Shown: positions 1-8,767 of the stretch, in pieces
Layout: the number at the start of each line of letters is the position of its first letter
Position numbering within the stretch: the first letter of the stretch is position 1
Source: Nocardioides malaquae
Lineage (GTDB): Bacteria; Actinomycetota; Actinomycetes; Propionibacteriales; Nocardioidaceae
Direction of reading: 5' to 3'
Length of the DNA stretch: 64,000 nucleotides
Assembly (NCBI RefSeq): GCF_015070385.1
Contig: NZ_JADCSA010000010.1
Span: forward strand, 62,001-126,000
Notes under the pieces: generated by a model
Told to the model about the DNA's origin: nothing
The model's input: the letters and a program-made list of their open reading frames with translations, nothing else
Databases searched by the model: none
Program-made: the position numbers and the translations under genes

Positions 1-356
1 CGTGGGGCGAGCTGGAGGTCAGTCACCCCCGGGTGGTGCGGGCCGGCACGGACCTGACCGTCTCCGTCACGCCCAGGCCCGCGCGCACCGGTGACGGCTA
101 CACGCTGCTGCTGGGCCTGGGGTGGGTCGAGGAGCTCGGCATCGAGGTGGTCACCCCCGTGCCGACCTCCGAGTCGACCACCGCCGACGCATGGCTGCTG
201 ACCTTCGACGAGCACCCGGGCAAGACCGTGGTGCTCAGCGGACGGGTGCCCACCCATCCCCGGGTCGGGCCCGTCGACACGCCCGTGGGCATCGCCCCCG
301 CCGGGGAGCGCAGCCCGGCGGCCGAGCTCGACCTGACGACGTGGGTGCTGCCGTGA
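1..356 (+). CDS. Hypothetical protein, 5' end outside the window
   Basis: The reading frame is open from base 3 and ends at 356. The visible 117 residues contain no start I would trust, so the gene is cut by the window edge. The segment is rich in Val, Thr and Pro, with no membrane segment and no motif I recognise. It looks like the soluble C-terminal part of a larger protein. Its stop codon overlaps the GTG of the downstream DUF421 gene, so the two are probably translationally coupled. Function unknown. Confidence 0.6.
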   Translation, partial: WGELEVSHPRVVRAGTDLTVSVTPRPARTGDGYTLLLGLGWVEELGIEVVTPVPTSESTTADAWLLTFDEHPGKTVVLSGRVPTHPRVGPVDTPVGIAPAGERSPAAELDLTTWVLP

Positions 357-808
357 TCGGGGTGGTGCTGCACTCCGCAGCGGTCTTCGCCTTCCTGTGG
401 CTCCTCATGCGCGTCGTGGGCAAGCGGGAGATGAGCCAGATGTCGGCCTTCGACCTCGTCCTCGTGGTGGTGCTGGGTGACCTCGTGACCGAGTCGGTGC
501 TGGCCGAGGACACCTCGCTCACAGCGGCGGTCACCGCCGTCTCCGTCTTCGCGCTCCTCACGATCGCGGCGTCGTGGGCCTCGTGGCGGTGGCCGCGACG
601 GCGGGCGTTCTTCGAGGGCATCCCCACGCCTTTGATCAGTCACGGGCGGATCCTGCACGAGGCGTTGCGACTGGAGCGCGTCACCGTCGACGACCTCAGG
701 GAGGCGGCGCGCGCGGAGGGTCACCGCAGCCTGGACGAGATCGAGTGGGCGGTGCTGGAGCCCGACGGACAGTTCTCGTTCTTCACGAAGGAGAACCCGG
801 ACCTCTGA
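353..808 (+). CDS. DUF421 (YetF-like) membrane protein
   Basis: This 151-residue protein has three hydrophobic segments in its first 80 residues, then a soluble C-terminal domain. The signature of the DUF421/YetF family is visible: the motif VVGKREMSQMSAFDLV after the first helix, and a C-terminal part ending in EPDGQFSFFTKE. The family's biochemical role is not established. The GTG start at 353 overlaps the upstream stop in a GTGA arrangement, which fixes the start. It converges on the asparaginase gene with two bases between the stops. The family assignment is secure; the function is not. Confidence 0.85.
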   Translation: MIGVVLHSAAVFAFLWLLMRVVGKREMSQMSAFDLVLVVVLGDLVTESVLAEDTSLTAAVTAVSVFALLTIAASWASWRWPRRRAFFEGIPTPLISHGRILHEALRLERVTVDDLREAARAEGHRSLDEIEWAVLEPDGQFSFFTKENPDL

Positions 809-810
809 CC

Positions 811-1887
811 TCAGCCGCCGACGCGGCGTACGAGGTCGGCGAGGTCGTCGCCGCGGAACCCGGCGGCGAGCGCGAGGGTGAGGAGGACCCGGGCCTTGGG
901 GGCGTCCAGCGTGCCGACGGGCACGAGGCCGCGCGCGACCAGGTCGATGTCGCCACCCGGGTAGCCGTAGGTCTGCTCGAGCACCCGACCGGCGCCCGTG
1001 CGGGAGGCCAACAGCACCGGCACCCGGCGTACGAGGGCGTCGAGGGCGGGCAGCAGCGCCTGCGGCACGTGGCCTCCACCGAGAGCCTCGACCACGACGC
1101 CGTCGTAGCCGAGGTCGGCGACCGCCTCCAGCAGTCGCGGGTCCTCCCCCACGCCGATGCGGAGGACCGCCACGGCTGGTAGGGGCGTACCGGTCTCCAC
1201 GTCCAGCTCCGGCAACCGCGGAGGCAGGGAGGCGAGCACGGGACGTCCCTCGCTGAACCAGCCGAGGGGCCCCCGCCCCGGCGAGGTGAACGCCGACGGC
1301 GCGGACGTGTGGGTCTTGCGCACGTGACGAGCCGCGTGGATCTCGTCGCCCAGGCAGACCAGGACGCCGGCGCCCTGGGCCTCCGGACCCGCGGCGAGCC
1401 GGGTGGCAGCCACGAGGTGAGCCGGCCCGTCTGCTCCGGGCGCCGAGGCAGGGCGCATCGCCCCGGTCACCACGACCGGCTCCGGGCCCGGCCAGAGCAG
1501 GTCGAGCGCGAACGCCGTCTCCTCCAGGGTGTCGGTGCCCTGGGTGACCACGAGGCCCCGGGCGCCGTCGCTCACCGCCGCACGGAGCCGGGACACGAGG
1601 TCGACCACGTCGTCCAGGGTGACCTCGCAGGACGGCACCTGCCGCACCTGGGTGACCTGCACCTGCGCCAGGTCGGAGAGCTGGGGCATGGCAGCGACGA
1701 GGTCGGCAGCTGCCACACGGGGCGCCACACCGACCTCGGCACCGGTGCTGCCGCTGCCAGTGCCGGCGCCGCCGTCCGTGGCGGGGGCGCTGGCCACGGT
1801 GCCGCCGAGCGCGAACAGAGCCACGACGGGCCGGCCTTCAGGGCGGGCAGCGGAGCGGGCGGGATCGGCGGGGGGCGTCGGACTCAC
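811..1887 (-). CDS. L-asparaginase
   Basis: Hydrolyses L-asparagine to aspartate and ammonia. The protein is 358 residues from the GTG at 1887. It shows the first catalytic threonine in ALFALGGTVAS (Thr30), the second catalytic pair in TQGTDTLEET (Thr118, Asp119), and the RKTHTSAPSAF segment carrying the active-site lysine. A Gly/Ser-rich stretch at residues 38-52 lies where the mobile lid normally sits. No signal peptide is seen, so a cytoplasmic enzyme is expected. The GTG is preferred because upstream codons read through a promoter-like region and lack the family fold. A CACACT hexamer lies six bases upstream, so the transcript may be leaderless. Confidence 0.9.
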   Translation of the reverse strand: MSPTPPADPARSAARPEGRPVVALFALGGTVASAPATDGGAGTGSGSTGAEVGVAPRVAAADLVAAMPQLSDLAQVQVTQVRQVPSCEVTLDDVVDLVSRLRAAVSDGARGLVVTQGTDTLEETAFALDLLWPGPEPVVVTGAMRPASAPGADGPAHLVAATRLAAGPEAQGAGVLVCLGDEIHAARHVRKTHTSAPSAFTSPGRGPLGWFSEGRPVLASLPPRLPELDVETGTPLPAVAVLRIGVGEDPRLLEAVADLGYDGVVVEALGGGHVPQALLPALDALVRRVPVLLASRTGAGRVLEQTYGYPGGDIDLVARGLVPVGTLDAPKARVLLTLALAAGFRGDDLADLVRRVGG

Positions 1888-1971
1888 CGATCCAGTGTGC
1901 ACACCCGGGGTTGACGCCACCGGCGCAAGGGTACGAACGTCGGACCCATCCGCGGCGAACGAGGAGCAGAG

Positions 1972-2163
1972 ATGAGCGAGCAGTTTCCCGAGCACTCCGA
2001 GGCCGAGGCGTTGATGGCGGAGCCGGAGGCTCCCGCCCACCACGACCCGGACGAGGAGGAGCAGGCCCACCACCCGGACGTGGACCCGGAGGCGCAGGCC
2101 GACTACCCCGAGATCATCGACGCCGACGAGGAGCTGCCGGAGGAGACCAGCGACGTCGGCTGA
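1972..2163 (+). CDS. Small acidic hypothetical protein
   Basis: A 63-residue protein made largely of Glu, Asp, His, Pro and Ala, with no hydrophobic segment and probably disordered. The ATG at 1972 has a purine-rich GAGGAGCAGAG just upstream as ribosome binding site. It is divergent from the asparaginase gene and followed by a strong hairpin at 2174-2205, which supports it as a real short transcription unit. I do not recognise the family. Confidence 0.6.
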   Translation: MSEQFPEHSEAEALMAEPEAPAHHDPDEEEQAHHPDVDPEAQADYPEIIDADEELPEETSDVG

Positions 2164-2173
2164 CCCGGGTCCG

Positions 2174-2205
2174 GGCGCGGGTGTGGCGGACTCCACACCC
2201 GCGCC
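2174..2205 (+). terminator. Perfect 13-bp hairpin
   Basis: Arms 2174-2186 and 2193-2205 are perfect reverse complements (GGCGCGGGTGTGG and its complement) with a 6-nt loop, starting 11 nt after the stop of the small acidic gene. There is no U tract, as is common in actinobacterial terminators. It also insulates the riboswitch unit downstream. Confidence 0.7.
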
Positions 2206-2350
2206 GATGTGCATTCGACCCCCGGGCTCCCTCACTGTGGAGGGCAGGCACTCACCTGCCGAAGTCCTCGCGCCCCACGGCGGGGCCACCCGGACCGCGC
2301 CGAGGCTCGACACGTCGCCGGGGTGACTCGAGACGCAAGAATCGAGTGGT

Positions 2351-2478
2351 GTCGAGCACGGCTGACCCAGCTGCACTGCCGTCCTACGGGGACGGCTCGG
2401 GGTGAAGGCGAGAGATCGCCCGGGCACGGCAAGCCCGAATCCGACAGGTCATCAGCCGCAGGCGCGTGCCGGAGAACT
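2351..2478 (+). promoter_or_regulatory. Probable ydaO/yuaA c-di-AMP riboswitch
   Basis: Upstream of the NlpC/P60 gene the sequence carries blocks typical of the ydaO-yuaA aptamer: ACGGGGACGG followed by CTCGGGGTGAAG (about 2386-2406), then GCCCGAATCCGACAG (about 2432-2446) and GCCGCAGGCG (about 2455-2464). CGGCTGA at 2359-2365 can pair with TCAGCCG at 2452-2458. This aptamer class binds cyclic di-AMP and, in actinobacteria, commonly precedes cell-wall hydrolase genes. The boundaries are approximate and the fold was drawn by eye. Confidence 0.7.
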
Positions 2479-2483
2479 CCACC

Positions 2484-3044
2484 ATGCGACAGACCCTGTC
2501 GTCGGTTCGTGGCGCCCAGACGAGCGCCCGACTGACCCTTCGCATCTCGATGGTCGTCACGTTCCTGGTGACCTTCCTGATGGCTTCTGCCCTCGCGACG
2601 CCCGTCCAGGCGGCGCCCGCCCCGGCCGCCACCCCCACGGTGGGTCAGCTGGTGCACGTCCAGCAGGGCGCGGTGCTGAGCCACAAGATCAAGAAGAAGA
2701 AGCCGCTCGCGCGCCGCGCGCTGGCCAAGGCACGCACCCGCGCCGGCAAGCCCTACCGCTACGGCGCCACCGGTCCGAACGCCTTCGACTGCTCGGGCCT
2801 CACCAGCTGGGCCTACAAGAAGGCCGGCAAGAAGCTGCCCCGCACCTCGAGCGCCCAGGCCCGGGCCGCGAAGCGGGTCAAGAAGCCCCGTCGTGGCGAC
2901 CTCGTCTTCTTCCACAACGGGGGCAGCGTCTACCACGTGGGCCTCTACGCCGGGAAGGGCAAGGTCTTCCATGCCTCGAGGCCGGGCGTGCCGGTGGGCA
3001 AGGCGAAGATCTGGACCTCCAGCGTCTTCTACGGCCGGGTGTGA
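2484..3044 (+). CDS. NlpC/P60 cell-wall peptidase, exported
   Basis: Predicted peptidoglycan endopeptidase of 186 residues. Residues 1-43 form a signal peptide (basic n-region, hydrophobic core around 21-39, Ala-rich cleavage region). A lysine-rich linker follows (about 68-84), then an NlpC/P60 domain at about 80-186. The catalytic Cys is in NAFDCSGL (Cys103), with His151 in YHVGLY and a third polar residue near His163. The ATG at 2484 follows GGAG at a normal distance; an in-frame GTG six codons upstream lacks this. Placement behind a c-di-AMP riboswitch suggests that expression follows wall or turgor signalling. Confidence 0.9.
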   Translation: MRQTLSSVRGAQTSARLTLRISMVVTFLVTFLMASALATPVQAAPAPAATPTVGQLVHVQQGAVLSHKIKKKKPLARRALAKARTRAGKPYRYGATGPNAFDCSGLTSWAYKKAGKKLPRTSSAQARAAKRVKKPRRGDLVFFHNGGSVYHVGLYAGKGKVFHASRPGVPVGKAKIWTSSVFYGRV

Positions 3045-3067
3045 CCCCTCACCCCTCGGCGCAGGCC

Positions 3068-3073
3068 TAGACT
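3068..3073 (+). promoter_or_regulatory. -10 element (TAGACT) for trhO, leaderless
   Basis: TAGACT lies 8 nt before the GTG start at 3082, with no ribosome binding site between. Transcription would therefore start at or next to the start codon. Confidence 0.5.
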
Positions 3074-3081
3074 CCGGCGCC

Positions 3082-3882
3082 GTGGAAGAAGTCCTCAACG
3101 TCTCGGCCTACCTGTTCACGCCGATCGACGACCGGGAGACGCTGCGTACGACGCTGCTCGAGCGCGCGCAGGCCGCCGATCTGAGGGGCACGGTGCTGCT
3201 GGCGCCGGAGGGCATCAACCTCTTCCTCGCCGGTGACGCCGCCGGGTTGCGCGGGTGGCTCGACGCGTTGCGCCAGGACCCGCGGTTCGCCGCGCTCGAG
3301 GCGAAGGAGTCGTGGTCGCCCACCCAGCCCTTCCGCAAGATGCTCGTCAAGCTCAAGTCCGAGATCATCCGGATGGACCACCCGACCATCCGTCCCCACG
3401 AGGGTCGGGCCCCGTCGGTGGATGCCCGCACCCTCAAGCGGTGGCTCGACCAGGGCCACGACGACCGTGGGCGTGAGGTGGTGCTGCTCGACACCCGCAA
3501 CGCGTTCGAGGTCGACTACGGCACCTTCACGGGGGCGATCGACTGGCGGATCGAGAAGTTCACCGAGTTCCCAGCGGCCGTCGCGGCACACCGTGACGAC
3601 CTGGCCGGAAGGACCGTGGTCAGCTTCTGCACCGGCGGCATCCGGTGCGAGAAGGCCGCGCTCCACATGCAGGAGCTGGGCCTGGACGACGTGCTCCAGC
3701 TCGAGGGCGGCATCCTGAAGTACTTCGAGGAGGTCGGCGGCGAGCACTTCACCGGCGACTGCTTCGTCTTCGACGAGCGCGAGGCACTCACGCCGACGCT
3801 CGCTGTCTGGGGTCAGGAGACGCGGCGGGAGCCACGCCAGAGCGTCAGCGCGTCGTCGAGCAGCGGTCCGCGGCGCAGCTGA
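3082..3882 (+). CDS. trhO: tRNA uridine(34) hydroxylase TrhO (rhodanese-like)
   Basis: Members of this family hydroxylate U34 of certain tRNAs in an oxygen-dependent reaction. The 266-residue protein has the N-terminal acylphosphatase-like domain (about 1-95, with [12 protein letters not shown]) and a rhodanese domain (about 110-210). The active-site loop is CTGGIRC, with Cys183 and Cys189. The C-terminal tail is short and serine-rich, without the long cysteine-bearing extension of E. coli TrhO. The GTG at 3082 is the only start that fits the family N-terminus. The last 70 bases overlap the monooxygenase gene on the other strand, tail to tail. Confidence 0.88.
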   Translation: MEEVLNVSAYLFTPIDDRETLRTTLLERAQAADLRGTVLLAPEGINLFLAGDAAGLRGWLDALRQDPRFAALEAKESWSPTQPFRKMLVKLKSEIIRMDHPTIRPHEGRAPSVDARTLKRWLDQGHDDRGREVVLLDTRNAFEVDYGTFTGAIDWRIEKFTEFPAAVAAHRDDLAGRTVVSFCTGGIRCEKAALHMQELGLDDVLQLEGGILKYFEEVGGEHFTGDCFVFDEREALTPTLAVWGQETRREPRQSVSASSSSGPRRS

Positions 3883-5294
3883 CGCCGGTCGGCGTAGTAG
3901 TCCATCGACACCTTCCACGGCGCCTCGACGCCCTGGCGGGGCAGGTCGGCGGCCGCCCTCTGGACGTACCCGGCCTGGAAGTCCAACGCCGGCGCGGTCT
4001 CGGCGCCGGGGTCCCACTCCGGCACCGCCCCGTCGAGCCCCTCGGCCTCCATGTGCGCCAGCAGCCGGGTGAACCAGTCGCAGACCAAGCTCAGGCGCAG
4101 CGTCCACGACTGGTTGGTGTAGCCCATCGCGAAGGCGAAGTTGGGCACCCCGGAGACCATCAGACCGCGGTAGACGACGTGGTCGGGCCAGTGCACCGGC
4201 TTGCCGTCGACGCTGAGGTCGATGCCGCCCATCAGCTGCACCTCCAGCCCGGTGGCGGTCACCACCAGGGCGGCGGGCAGCTCACGCCCCGACGCCAACC
4301 GGATCCCGTGCGGCGTGAAGGACTCCACGGTGTCGGTCACGACGCTGGCGCGACCGTCGCGGATCGCCCGGAAGAAGTGGCCGTCGGGGTCGGCGCAGAG
4401 CCGCTGGTCCCACGGGTCGTAGGGCGGGTTGAAGTGGGTGTCGAGGTCGTACCCCTCGGGCAGCTGCTTCGCCATCGCGGCGCGGATGACCCGACGCAGC
4501 ACCTGCGGCCGGCTGCGGCTCAGGTTCCAGACCCACTGGCCCTTGGCGATGTTCTTCGTGCGGGTGAGGGCGTACGCGGCGCGCTCTGGCAGCACCCGAC
4601 GCGCGGCGTTGGCCAGCCGGTCACGGCGCGGGAGAGGCATCACGTACGTCGGGGTGCGCTGCAGCATGGTGACGTGCGCGGCCGCCGTGGGCCCCGTGGC
4701 CAGGGCGGGCACGAGGGTGATCGCGGTGGCGCCACTGCCGATGATGACCACCTGCTGTCCGGAGACGTCGAGGTCGTCGGGCCAGACCTGCGGGTGCACC
4801 ACCCGGCCGGTGAACTGCTCCAGGCCCGGGAAGTCCGGGGAGTGGCCACGGTCGTAGCGGTAGTAGCCGCCGGCGCTGAAGAGCCACCGGGCACTCCACT
4901 CCTGCAGCTCTCCCCCGTCGACCTCGACCGTGACGGCCCACCGGGCGGCGTCGGCGTCGAAGTCGGCGGCGACCACCCGGTGGCCCAGGCGGACGTGGCG
5001 GGCGAGGTCGTGCTCGGCGACGACCTCGTGGAGGTAGTCGAGGATCCGGGGGCCGTCGGCGATCGCGTCGTCGTCGGTCCACGGCTTGAACTCGTAGCCG
5101 AACGTGTGCAGGTCGGAGTCCGACCGGATGCCGGGGTAGCGGAAGAGGTCCCAGGTGCCACCGATCGCGTCCCGGGCCTCCAGCACCACGAACGTCGTGC
5201 CCGGACGGTCGACCACCAGGTGTCGGGCGACCCCGATGCCGGAGAGCCCAGCTCCCACGACCAGCACGTCGACCTCGCGCACGTCGGTTGTCAT
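3813..5294 (-). CDS. EthA-like flavin-binding Baeyer-Villiger monooxygenase
   Basis: A 493-residue FAD and NADPH monooxygenase, closest by memory to mycobacterial EthA. It has the FAD motif [10 protein letters not shown] near the N-terminus, [17 protein letters not shown], the Baeyer-Villiger fingerprint [14 protein letters not shown], and a second Rossmann motif VIIGSGATA. Such enzymes oxidise ketones or thioethers; the natural substrate cannot be read from sequence. The ATG at 5294 lies 17 nt after the jetC stop on the same strand with purine-rich GAGAGGGTGGGG before it, so it may be the last gene of the jetABC operon. That is the slot where jetD is expected. Its 3' end overlaps trhO by 70 bp. 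Confidence 0.88.
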   Translation of the reverse strand: MTTDVREVDVLVVGAGLSGIGVARHLVVDRPGTTFVVLEARDAIGGTWDLFRYPGIRSDSDLHTFGYEFKPWTDDDAIADGPRILDYLHEVVAEHDLARHVRLGHRVVAADFDADAARWAVTVEVDGGELQEWSARWLFSAGGYYRYDRGHSPDFPGLEQFTGRVVHPQVWPDDLDVSGQQVVIIGSGATAITLVPALATGPTAAAHVTMLQRTPTYVMPLPRRDRLANAARRVLPERAAYALTRTKNIAKGQWVWNLSRSRPQVLRRVIRAAMAKQLPEGYDLDTHFNPPYDPWDQRLCADPDGHFFRAIRDGRASVVTDTVESFTPHGIRLASGRELPAALVVTATGLEVQLMGGIDLSVDGKPVHWPDHVVYRGLMVSGVPNFAFAMGYTNQSWTLRLSLVCDWFTRLLAHMEAEGLDGAVPEWDPGAETAPALDFQAGYVQRAAADLPRQGVEAPWKVSMDYYADRRQLRRGPLLDDALTLWRGSRRVS

Positions 5295-5311
5295 GACCCC
5301 ACCCTCTCGCG

Positions 5312-8300
5312 TCAGGACCTGTCCTCGTCACGGATCGGGGTGATCCACGACCGGTGGCTCTGCGGATTCTTGGTGATCGCGAGCAGGTCGTCCACGTGGG
5401 GCTCGAGTCCGGTCACCTTGTCGAGCGGGACACCGACGATCAGCTGGAAGCCGAGGCCCTTCCAGGCCTGCACCGCGCGACCGGCGAACTCCGAGTCGGC
5501 CTTGACGAACCCTTCGTCGAGGAAGACCGGCGCGAACCGCGGCCGGGAGCGCATCTCGTCGCCGAGACGGAAACGCAGCGCCGAGCCGACGATGAAGGCC
5601 ACGAGCTCCTGGCTCTCTCCACCGCTCTTCTCCCCCAGCGTGCGGTAGGTGGCGCGCAGCTCGCCGGTGGCGTGGTCGTAGCGCTCGGCGCTGATCTCCA
5701 CGTGGCGACGCACGTCGAGCAGTCGGTCCCGGTCGCTGGCGCCCTCGACGTCGGCGGTGCGGCGCAGCTGGTTCATGAAGCGGCTCAGGTCGGCGAAACG
5801 CCGCTCGAGACCGGCCTCGTCGAGCTCCGCGGTGCCGCCGCCGGCGAGCGTACGCAGGTCCTTGAGGAAGGCCTGGACGTGCGCGGGGGTGAGGCGGCGC
5901 AGGCGGATCCGCAGCCGGTCGCCCTCCCCGCCGAACTCCAGGCGCCGCAGGATGGCGTTGACGGGCTCGAGACGGTCCTCGATCTCCTCGATCGAGGAGG
6001 CCATCGCGCCGACCAGGGGCACGAGGTCCTGGCCGCTCCACTCGGTCAGCCGACGGCGCCACTCGTCGCGGCGGCCGGCCAGGCCGGTGCCGCAGATCTC
6101 GTCGAGGATGCGGGCGTAGTCGGGGTAGGAGTCGGCGGTGGTGCCCAGGTTCGGCGAGTCCCACTGCAGCTTGTACATCCGGAAGGTCGCGGTGAGCTCC
6201 TCCTCGACCCGGCGGACCTCTGCCTCGGCGTCACCCACCGCGTCGCGCAACCGTTCCTGGAGGCGCTGGGAGTGCTCCGCGAAGCGGTCGAGGTCGTCAG
6301 GGTCCGCCGGGGCCACCGCGGCCGCGAACTCGGCGCTCAGTGCCGCCTCCCGATCGGGGTCGAGCGCGCCGGACCCGCTGCGCTCCAAAGCCTCCAACCG
6401 GTCCTTGACGAGATCCTCGGAGTCCACGTGCTCGGCATGCGCGGCAGCGAGCTCACGCTGGCGGCGCTCCAGGTCGTAACGCTGCTTGCGGGTCTGCTCC
6501 AGGGCTGCCTCCAGCCCCTCGATCTGGCCCTGGAGGGCCTGCAGCTGGTCGTCGGCGCCGAGGATCTCCTCCCGGCGCCGCTCGAGGTCGGCGATGCGTC
6601 GCTCGCTGCCCCCGACGTCGAGGTCGTCGTGGCGGGCCGCCGCGATGGCCTCGTAGGCGGCACGGCGCTGGTCCAGGACGCTGGTGCGTCGGTCCAGCTC
6701 GGCGACCTCCCCGTCGATGGCCACCAGCTCGGCCTCGAGCGCGGCCAGCTCCTCGTCGACCTCGCCGAGGGCGTCGTCGTTGGAGAAACCGATCACGTTG
6801 CGCAGGTCACCGAGACCGTGGGCGCCGCGCCGTCCCTGACGGGTCTGCCCGGCGCGGGTGACCCGCAGCCCCTCGCCCCCGGCCAGCTCCTCAGGAGCCT
6901 CGACGCACAGCGCGTTGCGGGCCGGGTCACTCACGTGCGCCTGGACCCAGCCGGAGAAGGGCGACTCCTTGTAGACGAGCTTGCCGGCCACCCGCTCGGG
7001 GTCCAACGGGCCAGCATCGGGCAGCCCCGTCTCGGCGCCCTCGAAGTGGAGCCGACCGCGCATCTGCAGCCCGTCGATCGCGGCGGAGAACTCCTCCAGC
7101 CGCTCGAGGGGCACCAGCATGGTGCGCGCCGACGAGCCGAGCACGGTCTCCACCGCCAGCCGCCAGCGCGACTCCTCGGGAGCCACGTCGATGAGCTCGG
7201 CGACAAAGGGCAGCTCCTCGACGGAGAGCCCGCTGGCCCGCGCCACCTCGGCTCGCATCTCGTGCATCCGCACCGGCATCCGGCCCGCTCGGTGCTCCAG
7301 CGAGGCGCGCTCCTGGCGCAGCTCGGACTGGCGCACGTTGATCGGGTAGCGACGGTCGCGGGCGGCGTCGCGGGCAGCCTTGAGCTCCGCGTGCTGGTCC
7401 TGCCAGCCCTCCAACCATGCCCGGGCACGTGACTGGAGCTCGGCGAAGAGCTCGGGCGACTCCAACGCCTCGCCGACGTCGACGCCCTCGACGGTGTCGT
7501 GACCGGGGTCGGTGACGGTGAGCAGCGGCACCAGTCGCTGCTGCAGGGTGGCCCGCCGGCCCACCCGGTCCTGACGGACGACCTGTTCCTGCTCCAGGGC
7601 GAGGGCGAGCGACTGCAACGTCGAGCCCCCGGCCGCGCGGTGCGCCTCCTTGGCGGCCTCGAGGTCGCCGACCAGCGCTGCCTCGGCAGAGGTGGCCGCC
7701 GCGAAGGCGTCGGCGGTGGAGCGCCGGGCGTCGCGGTTCTCCGCGACCGCCCGCTCCAGCAGGCGCAGGTGGGTGCGCAGCAGCCAGGTGCGCAACGGGG
7801 TGTCGCCAACGCGCGTCACGCCGAAGGCGTCGAGCTCGGCGAGGCGTCGTCGAGCCGACTCCCTGCGCTGGTCCAGGTCGGTGATCGGCGCGAGCAGGTC
7901 GAGCTTGGCCTCCTCGGTGCGCATCGCCGAGTGCGCGGCGTCGAGGTCGTCGAAGTGGGCGATCGCGCGGTCGGCCGCGGCGTAGGTCGCGGGGCGTTCG
8001 AGCACCATCTCCTTGTAGAGCTCGTCGACCGAACGCACCTGGTTGCCGGCCTGGATCCGCGCCAGCAGGCGCAGCGCCCTGGCGCCGTCGGAGTTGGCCC
8101 CGATGCCCAGCCGGGCGTGCAGCACGGCGGCGAACTCCGCGTAGGTGCGGTGCACCCGGATGCCCGGGAAGAGCTTCTTGAGGGTGTTGGCGTGGAAGCG
8201 CTCCGGAACGGCTGCCTCGAGCGCCTCCAGGCTCAGGGCCTCCTCGTGCGTGACGAGCTGCATCTGCACGTCCGCCGACCGTGTCGCACGGCGCGGGACG

Positions 8301-8767
8301 TAGTAGGTGCGCAGCGCCGTGAAGCGTCCGCCCTGGTCGTTGACGAAGGTCATCGCCACCGCACCCCAGGTGTCGCTGCCGCGCCCACGCAGCAGCTTCT
8401 CCACCGGACGACCGGTGCGCGGGTCGTCGACCACGTCGACGGCCCCACGCAGGTAGGAGAGCAGGTTGCGCTGGCCGACGCTGCGGGCCCGCCCGGAGAC
8501 GGCGTCGTTGGAGGCCCCGTTGAACTTCGTGTCCGACGGCATCATCAGCGCGGTGTAGGCGTCGAGGATCGTGCTCTTCCCGGCTCCCGAGGCCCCCGAG
8601 ATCATGGTGGTGTCCCCGCGCAGCGGCACCGTGGTCAGTCCGCTGAAGCCACCCCAGTTGACCAGCTGCAGCAGCGCAGCGCGCCACTGCATCGTGTCGT
8701 CGCTGGGGGTGGTGACCACGGCGGCGTCGAAGAGCCCGTCCGCGCCCTCCAGCACGTCGTTGCTCAT
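5312..8767 (-). CDS. jetC: JetC / MksB: SMC-like ATPase of a Wadjet-type complex
   Basis: A 1151-residue SMC-related ATPase, the motor subunit of the MksBEF/JetABC condensin-like complex that extrudes DNA loops. The Walker A is GASGAGKST at residues 58-66. Long charged coiled-coil arms follow, interrupted by a central hinge-like domain at about residues 490-640. The ABC signature is KSGGESQ near 1047, and the Walker B is FAPVFLDEG near 1078-1086. The ATG at 8767 overlaps the jetB stop as ATGA; a GTG two codons upstream is less likely. In Wadjet type I, JetC acts with JetA and JetB, and JetD cuts small circular DNA. No JetD is present here. The subunit call is strong; the cellular role is open. 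Confidence 0.9.
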   Translation of the reverse strand: MSNDVLEGADGLFDAAVVTTPSDDTMQWRAALLQLVNWGGFSGLTTVPLRGDTTMISGASGAGKSTILDAYTALMMPSDTKFNGASNDAVSGRARSVGQRNLLSYLRGAVDVVDDPRTGRPVEKLLRGRGSDTWGAVAMTFVNDQGGRFTALRTYYVPRRATRSADVQMQLVTHEEALSLEALEAAVPERFHANTLKKLFPGIRVHRTYAEFAAVLHARLGIGANSDGARALRLLARIQAGNQVRSVDELYKEMVLERPATYAAADRAIAHFDDLDAAHSAMRTEEAKLDLLAPITDLDQRRESARRRLAELDAFGVTRVGDTPLRTWLLRTHLRLLERAVAENRDARRSTADAFAAATSAEAALVGDLEAAKEAHRAAGGSTLQSLALALEQEQVVRQDRVGRRATLQQRLVPLLTVTDPGHDTVEGVDVGEALESPELFAELQSRARAWLEGWQDQHAELKAARDAARDRRYPINVRQSELRQERASLEHRAGRMPVRMHEMRAEVARASGLSVEELPFVAELIDVAPEESRWRLAVETVLGSSARTMLVPLERLEEFSAAIDGLQMRGRLHFEGAETGLPDAGPLDPERVAGKLVYKESPFSGWVQAHVSDPARNALCVEAPEELAGGEGLRVTRAGQTRQGRRGAHGLGDLRNVIGFSNDDALGEVDEELAALEAELVAIDGEVAELDRRTSVLDQRRAAYEAIAAARHDDLDVGGSERRIADLERRREEILGADDQLQALQGQIEGLEAALEQTRKQRYDLERRQRELAAAHAEHVDSEDLVKDRLEALERSGSGALDPDREAALSAEFAAAVAPADPDDLDRFAEHSQRLQERLRDAVGDAEAEVRRVEEELTATFRMYKLQWDSPNLGTTADSYPDYARILDEICGTGLAGRRDEWRRRLTEWSGQDLVPLVGAMASSIEEIEDRLEPVNAILRRLEFGGEGDRLRIRLRRLTPAHVQAFLKDLRTLAGGGTAELDEAGLERRFADLSRFMNQLRRTADVEGASDRDRLLDVRRHVEISAERYDHATGELRATYRTLGEKSGGESQELVAFIVGSALRFRLGDEMRSRPRFAPVFLDEGFVKADSEFAGRAVQAWKGLGFQLIVGVPLDKVTGLEPHVDDLLAITKNPQSHRSWITPIRDEDRS

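Noticed and set aside
2232-3098. 288-codon minus-strand frame over the NlpC/P60 gene
   Set aside because: Antisense to a clearly recognised gene and its riboswitch leader.
5354-7432. 692-codon frame antisense to jetC
   Set aside because: Codon shadow of jetC; no motif.
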